Of a stretch of 19,516 nucleotides of DNA, positions 1-6,276 are shown piece by piece. The translations under genes and the position numbers were made by a program. This DNA is from Dysosmobacter segnis (GTDB taxonomy: Bacteria; Bacillota; Clostridia; Oscillospirales; Oscillospiraceae), in the NCBI RefSeq assembly GCF_014297285.1, contig NZ_JACOQI010000032.1, forward strand, positions 1 to 19,516, given 5' to 3'. How positions within the stretch are numbered: position 1 is the first letter of the stretch; the number at the start of each line of letters is the position of its first letter. The notes beneath the pieces are model-generated. The model searched no databases and was not told the DNA's origin. It saw only the letters and a program-made list of their open reading frames with translations.

Positions 1-119
1 GCTGGCGCAAGATATTTACCCAACTTTGACTTGGCCGGAGGAAAATAACAAAACGGCGTAGCTGTAATGAATCTTTCTCATCTGGCGTTCGAAAAGCAAT
101 AGCCAGTAAAATTTTAATA

Positions 120-290
120 ATGAGAAAGATTTTATATGCAGCATCAACGATGGTTCAAAACAGTATTCCATTAGCAACGATTGCAGCAATCCTTGGGCAT
201 GCAGGAACAAGGACTACCGATATCTATGGCAACACCGCAGGACCTTTCCGGGAACGGAGAGGTCCTGCGGTTTGGCTTTTCGCCCTGTGA
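120..290 (+). pseudogene. Degraded C-terminus of a tyrosine recombinase/integrase
   Basis: The frame from ATG 120 to TGA 288-290 contains IPLATIAAILGHAGTRTTDI followed by YGNT. This matches the end of phage/ICE tyrosine recombinases, where LGH carries the conserved His of the catalytic box and the Tyr of DIYG is the expected nucleophile. The frame is open back to about position 30, but that upstream part does not look like integrase and lacks the HxLR box, so only about 40 codons of the real domain survive. A strong terminator hairpin lies inside the last codons. It is probably a relic of an older element's integrase. Not seen: any catalytic core upstream in the window. Confidence 0.6.
235..280 (+). 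terminator. Rho-independent terminator
   Basis: An 11-bp perfect inverted repeat (CCGCAGGACCT at 235-245, AGGTCCTGCGG at 260-270) has a further TCCG/CGGA pairing in its loop and is followed by the T-rich TTTGGCTTTT. The T-rich side is on the plus strand, so it ends transcription arriving from the left (integrase remnant). The minus-strand side lacks a T tract. Confidence 0.75.
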
Positions 291-291
291 G

Positions 292-1224
292 TTACTTTTT
301 CTCCAAAATATTTGTCTCGCAAATCTCATATCCATCTATTTCCCCAGAGTCATCATATTGAAAAACGATTTGCGCTGTAACTTCCAGAAAATCATCCAAA
401 TATATCGCTGCGTTTGAAGCATCCGTATAGAGTGTCGGCTTAAAATGTACAAAGAGCTGTTCCCCCTGTAAGCTAAACGAAAGAAAATTCCCGCAGAAAT
501 ATCCTGTTGGGATGATCCGTTCGCCAGGCTCTGCTCCAACCGCACTCAAGCGATATGATTTAGGATCTGATCCTCCTGCCGAAACTGTGACAGCATCCAT
601 ATCCGCATCATACACGACTTGAATCGTATCGTTCAGCCTGTCACTCAGCTCATCTATATTTAAGTAATATGGCTCAATTTGAAAATCTTCAAGTTGAAAT
701 AGAATCAGTTCGGAGACTGAAAATCCCGTTCCAAATCCGGTATGGCAGATACAGAAAATAGTTTTTCCATCAGCGCTTAATATGAAATCCGGCGGGATTC
801 CGTGATTGCTCTCATAAAAATATGGAAAGGAATCAATATGCGGCGTGTCCCCAACATCAAATATTAATCCGTACCCCGGTTCCTCCACATCATTATATCC
901 CCAAATATAAATGTCCTGTTCGGGAAATTCCTGGAGCAGTGTCAAATCGGATTTCGGATCTGTTATGATCGCTGTATCTTGGCCTGTTGAGTCTTCTCTT
1001 ATATTTGGAATTGCCGCAGTTTCCATATAGGATTCAAACCGAGCAGCAAACGTTTTTGAGCGTTCAAGCATTGACCCGCTCGCATACATCTCACGAACCA
1101 ACAGGGGCTGTAATGTGTTTTCTCCAAAAGGTTTGCTTCTCTTTGATAAAAGGGAGCCTGTGACAATTAAAATTAATACAATTCCCAGCACATACAGTTT
1201 CTGCTTTTTACTACATACTTCCAT
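292..1224 (-). CDS. Membrane-anchored extracytoplasmic protein of unknown function
   Basis: 310 aa. An AGGAG lies 7-8 bases before the ATG (minus-strand text AGGAGAAAAATAATG), which fixes the start. Residues about 9-27 (LYVLGIVLILIVTGSLL) form one hydrophobic segment after a short Lys-rich N-terminus, so the rest is probably outside the membrane, either anchored or exported. The remaining roughly 280 residues are acidic and rich in aromatic residues and short predicted strands, suggesting a beta-rich fold. I recognise no family. It is the only minus-strand gene in the AT-rich left block and is divergent from the frameshifted gene and the protease pairs to its right. It ends 2 bases after the integrase relic's stop codon, tail to tail with it. 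Confidence 0.8.
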   Translation of the reverse strand: MEVCSKKQKLYVLGIVLILIVTGSLLSKRSKPFGENTLQPLLVREMYASGSMLERSKTFAARFESYMETAAIPNIREDSTGQDTAIITDPKSDLTLLQEFPEQDIYIWGYNDVEEPGYGLIFDVGDTPHIDSFPYFYESNHGIPPDFILSADGKTIFCICHTGFGTGFSVSELILFQLEDFQIEPYYLNIDELSDRLNDTIQVVYDADMDAVTVSAGGSDPKSYRLSAVGAEPGERIIPTGYFCGNFLSFSLQGEQLFVHFKPTLYTDASNAAIYLDDFLEVTAQIVFQYDDSGEIDGYEICETNILEKK

Positions 1225-1287
1225 TATTTTTCTCCTAAAGAGTATATATAGGTTTACACAAATTCAGATTTTCCCTTCCTTAATTAA

Positions 1288-1301
1288 TGTGTGGCCACAC
1301 A
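1288..1301. promoter_or_regulatory. 14-bp perfect palindrome, possible operator
   Basis: TGTGTGGCCACACA is a perfect palindrome flanked by AT-rich DNA (TTAATTAA to its left, AATTAAAATTTTAA to its right). It ends 11 bases before the ribosome binding site of the frameshifted small gene and lies in the divergent space with the 292-1224 gene. The position fits an operator for a dimeric repressor, but no clear -35/-10 pair can be placed around it. The role is inferred. Confidence 0.35.
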
Positions 1302-1324
1302 ATTAAAATTTTAAGGAGGAAAAT

Positions 1325-1602
1325 ATGGCTAATACTGATTATACTTATGATGAAGTTCTTGCTGGAAAGGGACAGTTTAAAAAAGACACTTCTCATGTGA
1401 GCATGAGTGTAAAACGTATGCAAATGAAACTGTACAGACTACAGTATATATAAACAATCTTGTAAATGAAATGTTACAACATGCGCACTCCTTACATAAT
1501 CAAATAGTTTACAACCTATTCACAAAATACCACCCATTTTTTGGTATTTATAAGTACAGTAGGAATACTCCTATTCCCCTGCACATTGACTCTGTCAAAT
1601 AA
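1325..1602 (+). pseudogene. Small gene broken by a frameshift, function unknown
   Basis: A strong AAGGAGGA (1313-1320) precedes ATG 1325. This frame gives 42 residues (starts MANTDYTYDEVLAGKGQF) and stops at 1451-1453. From about 1414 a second frame reads on sensibly as TYANETVQTTVYINNLVNEM to TAA 1600-1602. Joining the two at the AAAA run (1411-1414), as if one A had been lost, would give a continuous protein of about 92 aa containing SVK then TYANETV. I do not recognise the family. Two hairpins lie in its 3' half (AAATACCA/TGGTATTT at 1525-1549 and GGAATA/TATTCC at 1562-1577). It could instead be an intact 42-aa peptide. Confidence 0.4.
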
Positions 1603-1614
1603 AGGGGGTGAATA
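1586..1614 (+). promoter_or_regulatory. Weak candidate promoter for the first secreted protein gene
   Basis: TTGACT (1586-1591) is a good -35 element, followed after 17 bases by TGAATA (1609-1614), a poor -10. The -35 is part of a small inverted repeat TTGAC-TCT-GTCAA (1586-1598) that could bind a regulator. It lies about 85 bases upstream of the ATG at 1698. Suggestive only. Confidence 0.25.
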
Positions 1615-1697
1615 AGTAAATACAGTCATGCAATAATTTGTAAACCAAAGGACAGCAGCAACGACATTTTAACGAGCAGAAATGGAGGAATATATTC

Positions 1698-2729
1698 ATG
1701 AAAAAGGTCCTGGCAATCCTTATCGCCAGCTTAACTATCCTGACTCAAACGTCTTTTGCATTTGAAGCCTCAGAATTTGAATCAATTACGCCCTCTCCCG
1801 TAGATATCGTCGAGGCAATAGACGAAAAATACAATTACCCGGTTCTTCCTGGCACAGATGAATGGATAGCAGTGGGAGATACAAGGACCAGACATGATGC
1901 CTGCGAGATTCCTGTAGAAATCCTGAATAAACTAACCACAAAAGCACTTTTGCTGACCGCTCTCGACTATCCCTTCAATACCGATATATCCGCATTTGAA
2001 GATGCTCAATCAGGATTTGATTACATTGTAAAGCACAGCAATGCCTGGTCAGCTTTGATTTGTAGAGAAGATATTGAAGAAACAATTTTTTCTTTGCTCG
2101 ATTCTGATGATTTCGATAATGAACAAACGACCTATATTGAGCTTTTGCTCAAGCATTCTGCGGTATATCCCTTACTGTCAGACGAAGCAAAGTCTTTTTT
2201 GACGAACAACGAAACATTGTCCTTGTATAATCCGCCCGATGGTGCATATCTCGTAAGTGAAACCGTAAAAAGCAAGACCATCTATACCCCCAAAGAGAAT
2301 CGTCCTGTAAAAATGTCTACCTCACGTTATGAATGGTTGGCAAGCACAGTAAAGCAGCTAGACGAAGATTATATAGATGATTACCCATCCGCATATTATA
2401 TTGGGCCAAGCACTATGAGATATAATTGCTTTTCTTATGCATTCTATCTACAATCTACTACTAACCAATATATCCTGTCAAATCCTGTATCTAATTTCTG
2501 GGAAGATGGAAGTTATGTACAAGTATCCTCCCCTAAAACTGGAGATATAGCACTATATTGGGACGACGACTTGGATGCTTATCGACATGCTGGCATAGTA
2601 ACGGCCACAAAACCAGAAGTCTGGGTATGTTCAAAATGGGGTAACACTCCCCTAATGGAGCACCCTGTTATGGAGTGCCCATATTCGTATATGACAGTGC
2701 ATTACTATCGTTTGTATACAGAATTATGA
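1698..2729 (+). CDS. Secreted papain-fold (NlpC/P60- or CHAP-like) protein
   Basis: 343 aa. GGAGG (1684-1688) precedes ATG 1698 by 9 bases. Residues 1-22 are a classic signal peptide (MKKVLAILIASLTIL, cleavage near SFA-FEA). The middle (about 70-190) is helical, with PVEILNKLTTKALLLTALDY resembling a helical module found in other secreted Firmicutes proteins (from memory). The C-terminal part (about 235-343) looks like a papain-like fold: NCFSYAFY with candidate nucleophile Cys244, a GDIALYW strand near 281-287, RHAGIV with His297, then SKWG and EHPVMECPYS near the end. This order (NCxxYA, GDI, HAG, SKWG) is that of NlpC/P60/CHAP-type amidases or peptidases. The substrate is unknown; peptidoglycan or a protein are both possible. 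Its stop overlaps the next start (ATGA), so the two genes are coupled. Confidence 0.75.
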   Translation: MKKVLAILIASLTILTQTSFAFEASEFESITPSPVDIVEAIDEKYNYPVLPGTDEWIAVGDTRTRHDACEIPVEILNKLTTKALLLTALDYPFNTDISAFEDAQSGFDYIVKHSNAWSALICREDIEETIFSLLDSDDFDNEQTTYIELLLKHSAVYPLLSDEAKSFLTNNETLSLYNPPDGAYLVSETVKSKTIYTPKENRPVKMSTSRYEWLASTVKQLDEDYIDDYPSAYYIGPSTMRYNCFSYAFYLQSTTNQYILSNPVSNFWEDGSYVQVSSPKTGDIALYWDDDLDAYRHAGIVTATKPEVWVCSKWGNTPLMEHPVMECPYSYMTVHYYRLYTEL

Positions 2730-3229
2730 GGAAGATTACAGTTGCTTTACTGTCCGTCGTTATTGCTTTCCTTATTGTAGTCCAATATGTCAAAACACCA
2801 ACAGCTATTCAAGAGTCTCAATATGATGGCATCCCGTGGGAAACGCTTTCGTATTCCGAACCTTCTGGAATATTGATTTTTTCTAGCACAGATTCCATCC
2901 CATGGGAAATAACGGACGAAAAAACCTTGAATTGGTTTTATGAGAATTTCAACAATTTAGAAATATCATATAAAGAAGAACCAACCTCTGACGAAAACGA
3001 TGCATTCCGGAATGATAAAGCACTATATGTGTTAATCGAATGCAAAGACGCAGGTCTATCTTTGATGGTAAATACAGATAAAAAGCTGTTGTTAGTTTCA
3101 GAAAATACCACGATGTCCTCTGAAAACATTAAATCTCCGCCCGCGGGTATATATTCCGTTCAATCAGAATTTGATTTTGATAGTTTTTGGAATGCTTATC
3201 GAAAACAGCGGGTTCCCGAATCTACTTAA
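2726..3229 (+). CDS. Small membrane-anchored protein coupled to the papain-fold gene
   Basis: 167 aa from the ATG at 2726, which overlaps the upstream TGA as ATGA. There is no ribosome binding site of its own, so translation probably depends on termination of the upstream gene. The frame extends further upstream, but the overlap and the MRKITVALLSVVIAFLIVV membrane segment right after this Met favour this start. The remaining 145 residues (acidic, ending FDFDSFWNAYRKQR) would lie outside the cell. I recognise no family. Because it is tied to an exported protease-like partner, it may be a ligand, inhibitor or immunity partner (inference). A terminator follows directly. Confidence 0.75.
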   Translation: MRKITVALLSVVIAFLIVVQYVKTPTAIQESQYDGIPWETLSYSEPSGILIFSSTDSIPWEITDEKTLNWFYENFNNLEISYKEEPTSDENDAFRNDKALYVLIECKDAGLSLMVNTDKKLLLVSENTTMSSENIKSPPAGIYSVQSEFDFDSFWNAYRKQRVPEST

Positions 3230-3251
3230 CCGATTTATCTGATATTTTCCC

Positions 3252-3296
3252 AAATAGTTCCCTCTGTCCGATATGGACAGAGGAAACTATTTTTTA
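3252..3296 (+). terminator. Rho-independent terminator after the first gene pair
   Basis: A long inverted repeat of about 18 bp with one mismatch (AAATAGTTCCCTCTGTCC at 3252-3269, GGACAGAGGAAACTATTT at 3275-3292) with a 5-base loop, ending in TTTTTT. It closes the 1698-3229 operon. Confidence 0.85.
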
Positions 3297-3300
3297 AAGG

Positions 3301-3501
3301 CCCGGGATTTCCCGGGTGCCGTCAAGAGTTGGGCCTGTTGACAAAGTGGTGCGCAAATCCTTTCTGTGGTAAAATGGCTGTAATTTCATTTTAACAACGG
3401 GGGTGAGTCCAATGATTTAATAAATGTGATTGGGACAACCTAGCGCAGAAGGATCTTTATAATTGAGGTTAAAATTCAGGAAGATAGAAAGGAGATTTAC
3501 T
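3301..3501 (+). promoter_or_regulatory. Upstream region of the C39-like protease operon
   Basis: About 200 bases without a gene. It opens with a CCCGGGA-TT-TCCCGGG inverted repeat (3301-3316). TTGACA occurs at 3338-3343. TAAAAT at 3370-3375 is preceded by TG one base earlier (TGGTAAAAT), an extended -10. The 26-base gap between TTGACA and TAAAAT is too long for a normal pair, so the extended -10 alone is the better candidate. That would leave a leader of roughly 120 bases before ATG 3502. AAAGGAG (3488-3494) is the ribosome binding site. Confidence 0.4.
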
Positions 3502-4641
3502 ATGTTCAACGGCCACATTAGAAAGATTGCTGCGGGCTTGCTCGTACTCACGATGAGTATTTGCCTTTCTTTCCCTGTATCAGCGCTATCACGTGAAGGA
3601 GAGAGTGACGGCTTATATGTTGCAACTCCCGCTATACCAAGTAATGTGTTGCGTTTTGCACAAACCGATTTTGCAGACCACATGACTGCAATGATTCAAA
3701 ACGGTGATTTTACTGGTGACCCGTACCGAGTGCAACTTGGAACCCCATTTACCTATCTGGGGAGTGAAGATTCTGCAAAGCAATTTTATTTCCCGGTTAT
3801 TTATGGCGGTGAGTTCATTTACATCTATCGCATATATGAAGATACTTTCTATTTTGAAGAAACTGGTGAATTGAGGTACGCAGGCACAATGTCTGCGGTT
3901 ATGGTGGATGCTTTTAGCAATCTTGCCAAAATGACAAGTCAGAACTCCCCAGCAACTCTTGTTGTAGACGGTTACAACATTATTGCAGTTGTGGGGGGAC
4001 AAGTAGAAGTTATTGCTGAAGCCCCCTTTACTCATAAAGAACCGTCCACAAATTCCGAATATGAAATCTCAACACAAAGCATCTTGGCGGAGAACGATGC
4101 GTTAGAGGTCATTAATGCGGCAGATACTATTGGCTATGAGAAAAACTTTGAGTTGCCTATTGCTACTCGTAGTAATCCGATAGCACTTTCTATAACCGAA
4201 ACCCAGCCGAATGACGAGTCTTGGTGTGCAGCATATGTGACAGCGGCTCTTATTCGTACAGTACAAGGAGTATCCCTTAGCGCCTCTACAATCACAAAAT
4301 ATTATGGTTTGAACAAGAATGAAGGCTTGAGCCATGGTCAAGCGATTGACTACGCACAAGCGATGTATGCCATGCAACCATTGTATTACGAAAGCGCATT
4401 GAGCAGAAATCAGGTAATAGATGAAATTGATCATTCTTGTCCAATTTATGCATCTATGCGACATAATTCTACCATTAGCCACGCAGTTGCAATCTGTGGG
4501 TATACATCCACAAAATACACAATTTGGAATCCATGGTATGTTGATTATGAAACATTTTCCAGTTCTACATTAACCTATGTTCCTTCAACAAGCACAAAGT
4601 CTTTTTACTGGAACGCTACGATTTATAATTGGCAGAAATGA
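3502..4641 (+). CDS. Secreted C39-like (papain-fold) cysteine peptidase
   Basis: 379 aa. AAAGGAG lies 7 bases before ATG 3502; a longer frame from TTG 3463 has no such site. Residues about 1-30 are a signal peptide (MFNGHIRKIAAGLLVLTMSI, then FPVSALS). Residues about 35-220 look like a propeptide or substrate-binding region (QLGTPFTYL, YFPVIYGGEF). The C-terminal peptidase domain (about 225-379) shows SWCAAYVTAALIR with Cys242 as nucleophile, SHAVAICGYT with His327 and IWNPW with Asn343. This is the Cys-His-Asn order of C39-like and staphopain-like enzymes, so it is probably an active secreted protease, perhaps made as a zymogen. It is not a bacteriocin transporter peptidase, because no ABC exporter is attached. 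Its TGA overlaps the next ATG. Confidence 0.8.
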   Translation: MFNGHIRKIAAGLLVLTMSICLSFPVSALSREGESDGLYVATPAIPSNVLRFAQTDFADHMTAMIQNGDFTGDPYRVQLGTPFTYLGSEDSAKQFYFPVIYGGEFIYIYRIYEDTFYFEETGELRYAGTMSAVMVDAFSNLAKMTSQNSPATLVVDGYNIIAVVGGQVEVIAEAPFTHKEPSTNSEYEISTQSILAENDALEVINAADTIGYEKNFELPIATRSNPIALSITETQPNDESWCAAYVTAALIRTVQGVSLSASTITKYYGLNKNEGLSHGQAIDYAQAMYAMQPLYYESALSRNQVIDEIDHSCPIYASMRHNSTISHAVAICGYTSTKYTIWNPWYVDYETFSSSTLTYVPSTSTKSFYWNATIYNWQK

Positions 4642-5030
4642 AAGATGCTAATTCGAAAGGAGACATGGTTCGGCTCCTTTGCACACTTCTAATTGTCGTT
4701 CTTATTCCGTTTATTCTTATTACAGCGGTGATACACTCTGAAGAAAAAGTTGCTGCCAAACCCCATATTTTTTATCATGGTTCTTTCTACTCCTGGGATA
4801 AAAAATCAGGAGAATCCAGTTTAAAGGAGTTGGCTGACACACTGATCCAAGACGGTACAATAGACACCCTGCTGGATATGACTGAAGTATGCTATGATGA
4901 TTTCCAAACAAACGAGGAGTATTATTTGAATGCAAGGGTCTATCGATTAAAAGACGGAGATGAAAGTATAATTTATTTGCAGCTCTCTCCATCCAGTGAT
5001 ATGTTACTCCTTTTCAAGCAGGATTTATAG
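4638..5030 (+). CDS. Small membrane-anchored protein coupled to the C39-like protease
   Basis: 130 aa from ATG 4638, overlapping the protease stop (ATGA 4638-4641). An internal ATG at 4665 has AAAGGAG only two to three bases upstream, too close to be likely. Residues about 13-30 (LLCTLLIVVLIPFILIT) form one membrane segment and about 95 acidic residues follow outside (FYHGSFYSWDKKSGES; ends LLLFKQDL). I recognise no family. The layout copies the 2726-3229 gene: same position behind a papain-fold protein, same overlap type, same topology. I can see no clear sequence similarity between the two ectodomains by eye. Confidence 0.7.
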   Translation: MKDANSKGDMVRLLCTLLIVVLIPFILITAVIHSEEKVAAKPHIFYHGSFYSWDKKSGESSLKELADTLIQDGTIDTLLDMTEVCYDDFQTNEEYYLNARVYRLKDGDESIIYLQLSPSSDMLLLFKQDL

Positions 5031-5083
5031 CGGTGATAATTATTGGCAAGTCCACGGACTCATCTCCTTTCTAGGAGTACATT

Positions 5084-5326
5084 GTGTTTGTGGTAGAATT
5101 TAGTGGTGTTATAAATAGAACTGGTGATTTTAGCAACTCGTGGTCGAATGTTGATATTTCTACAAATACATATCAGTACACAAGGGCAACAATTACAACA
5201 TCTATAGGCATTGATAGAAATGATGGAAATCCAAATTTGGATGGAGAGTATCTTTTTTACGTACCCTACAAAGTGGATGTAGATATAGCTGCTCCGTACG
5301 CAATTCATAGTTATGACCGATGCTGA
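5084..5326 (+). CDS. Short ORF of unknown function at the composition boundary
   Basis: 80 residues from GTG 5084, with AGGAG at 5073-5077 six bases upstream. That AGGAG can pair with CTCCT at 5064-5068 in a small hairpin. The text (TGDFSNSWSNVDISTNTYQY and onward) is polar and strand-rich, like part of an extracellular protein, but has no signal peptide. The last few codons run out of frame into RHS repeat sequence from about 5311, so the ORF may be the stump of a longer gene cut by recombination. It could also be non-coding. Confidence 0.3.
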   Translation: MFVVEFSGVINRTGDFSNSWSNVDISTNTYQYTRATITTSIGIDRNDGNPNLDGEYLFYVPYKVDVDIAAPYAIHSYDRC

Positions 5327-5810
5327 AGGCTATGTCACCACCTTCACTTACGATGCCATGGATCGCGTCGTCACCATGACCGACGCCAAGGGTGGCGTGA
5401 CCCGCTACACCTACACGGACCACGGCGAGGTGGCCACCAAGACCGACGCTGAGGGCTATGTCACCTCTTACGAGTATGACGGCAACGGCAATCTGGTATC
5501 CAAGACCGATCCCGACGGATATACCACCGAATATACCTACAACGCACTTGATTTAGCAACAAAGATTAACTACAATGATGCCAAGGAAGTCTCTTACAGG
5601 TACAACAAGACCGGCGATTTGGTCTCCATGACCGATTGGCTGGGCACGACTACCTTTGAGCTGGACCTGCTGCATCAGATGACCGCTGCCACGGATCACG
5701 CCGGCAAGCGGGTGGAGTACACCTACGACGGCGTGGGCAACCAGACCTCCATCAAAATGATATGGCGCAGCTTCGCTACCTTGAAGAAGCTGCCATTATT
5801 GCTTTACTGA
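5313..5810 (+). pseudogene. RHS/YD-repeat protein fragment
   Basis: 165 codons, of which about 5313-5755 encode YD repeats spaced about 20-22 residues apart: YVTTFTYDAMDRVVTMTDAK, YTYTDHGEVATKTDAEGYV, YEYDGNGNLVSKTDPDGY, YTYNALDLATKINYNDAK, YRYNKTGDLVSMTDWLG, YTYDGVGNQTSIK. RHS proteins are large secreted or wall-linked polymorphic toxins, normally over 1000 aa, so this is an internal piece. It has no start, no core associated domain and no toxin tip. After TSIK the frame turns into unrelated text (IWRSFATLKK) and stops. Its GC-rich codons differ sharply from the AT-rich ORF before it. A repair or recombination scar is likely. Confidence 0.8.
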
Positions 5811-5981
5811 TCTGGGACTGAGAGTTGCTCGTCTCTGAATTTCAGACAGCAGGAACCTACTTATATCATGAAGAACATTGTTTATATTCTTGTTCTTTCT
5901 CTGTCCTGTATCCTCCGGTAGAGTAGGTTCTTCTGGATGCGCCATGATGACACCACCCTATGGACAGATTTTTCGCAAAAG
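5811..5981. other. Non-coding junction with nested inverted repeats
   Basis: About 170 bases between the RHS fragment and the conjugation module. GAACCTACT (5853-5861) and AGTAGGTTC (5922-5930) are perfect 9-bp inverted arms, and between them AAGAACA (5871-5877) pairs with TGTTCTT (5891-5897). A 19-aa ORF (5762-5821, MAQLRYLEEAAIIALLIWD) overlaps the RHS end and has no ribosome binding site. The segment may be the edge of the element or a structured RNA; the sequence alone cannot decide. Confidence 0.35.
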
Positions 5982-6019
5982 GTCACAGTCCCCCCTTGGC
6001 GGGAGGCTGTGACTTTTTT
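5982..6019. terminator. Bidirectional terminator overlapping a stop codon
   Basis: GTCACAG (5982-5988) pairs with CTGTGAC (6007-6013), with additional C/G pairing inside. On the plus strand six T follow (6014-6019). On the minus strand CTTTTGCGAAAAA follows. The minus-strand TGA of the small HTH gene (5983-5985) sits in the stem, so the last seven or so codons of that gene form half of the terminator of the whole conjugation operon. Confidence 0.7.
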
Positions 6020-6276
6020 GCCGCTGTCAGGCGGTACAGATTGCTGGTAAGGCTGCCGTTGGCGCGGTGGCGCTGCCGCTTTTCAATGAGCTGCCTGTGT
6101 TCCAGATCTGCCAAGGCCCGCTGGACGGTGCGGGGCGAAAGCCCCAGCTCACCGGCGATGGTCTTGATCCCAGGCCAGCAGACGCCGGAGGCGTCCGCGC
6201 GGTCCCGGAGGTAGATGTAGACCGTCTTTTCCCGGTGGCTCAGATCCTCGGCGTAAATAAAGTTGAATTTGCTCAT
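5983..6276 (-). CDS. Small helix-turn-helix protein (HTH_36-like)
   Basis: 97 aa. The start at 6276 has GGAGG (6284-6288) seven bases upstream and overlaps the VirD4 stop as ATGA. The longer upstream frame is VirD4 read out of frame. After a short N-terminus (MSKFNFIYAEDLSHREKTVY), residues about 30-65 form a winged-helix type HTH: WPGIKTIAGELGLSPRTVQR with LADLEHRQLI after it. This pattern is seen in replication-initiator-like and ICE regulatory HTH_36 proteins. It is the last gene of the operon and probably a DNA-binding regulator; the target is unknown. Confidence 0.75.
   Translation of the reverse strand: MSKFNFIYAEDLSHREKTVYIYLRDRADASGVCWPGIKTIAGELGLSPRTVQRALADLEHRQLIEKRQRHRANGSLTSNLYRLTAAKKSQPPAKGGL

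Noticed and set aside
3338..3375. Normal sigma-A promoter TTGACA...TAAAAT
   Set aside because: The spacing is 26 bases, too long for a standard promoter; only the extended -10 was kept as a candidate.
3413..3470. Short frame reading DWDNLAQKDLYN before the C39-like protease
   Set aside because: It has no start codon and ends after about 15 codons; there is too little to call a gene or transposase remnant.
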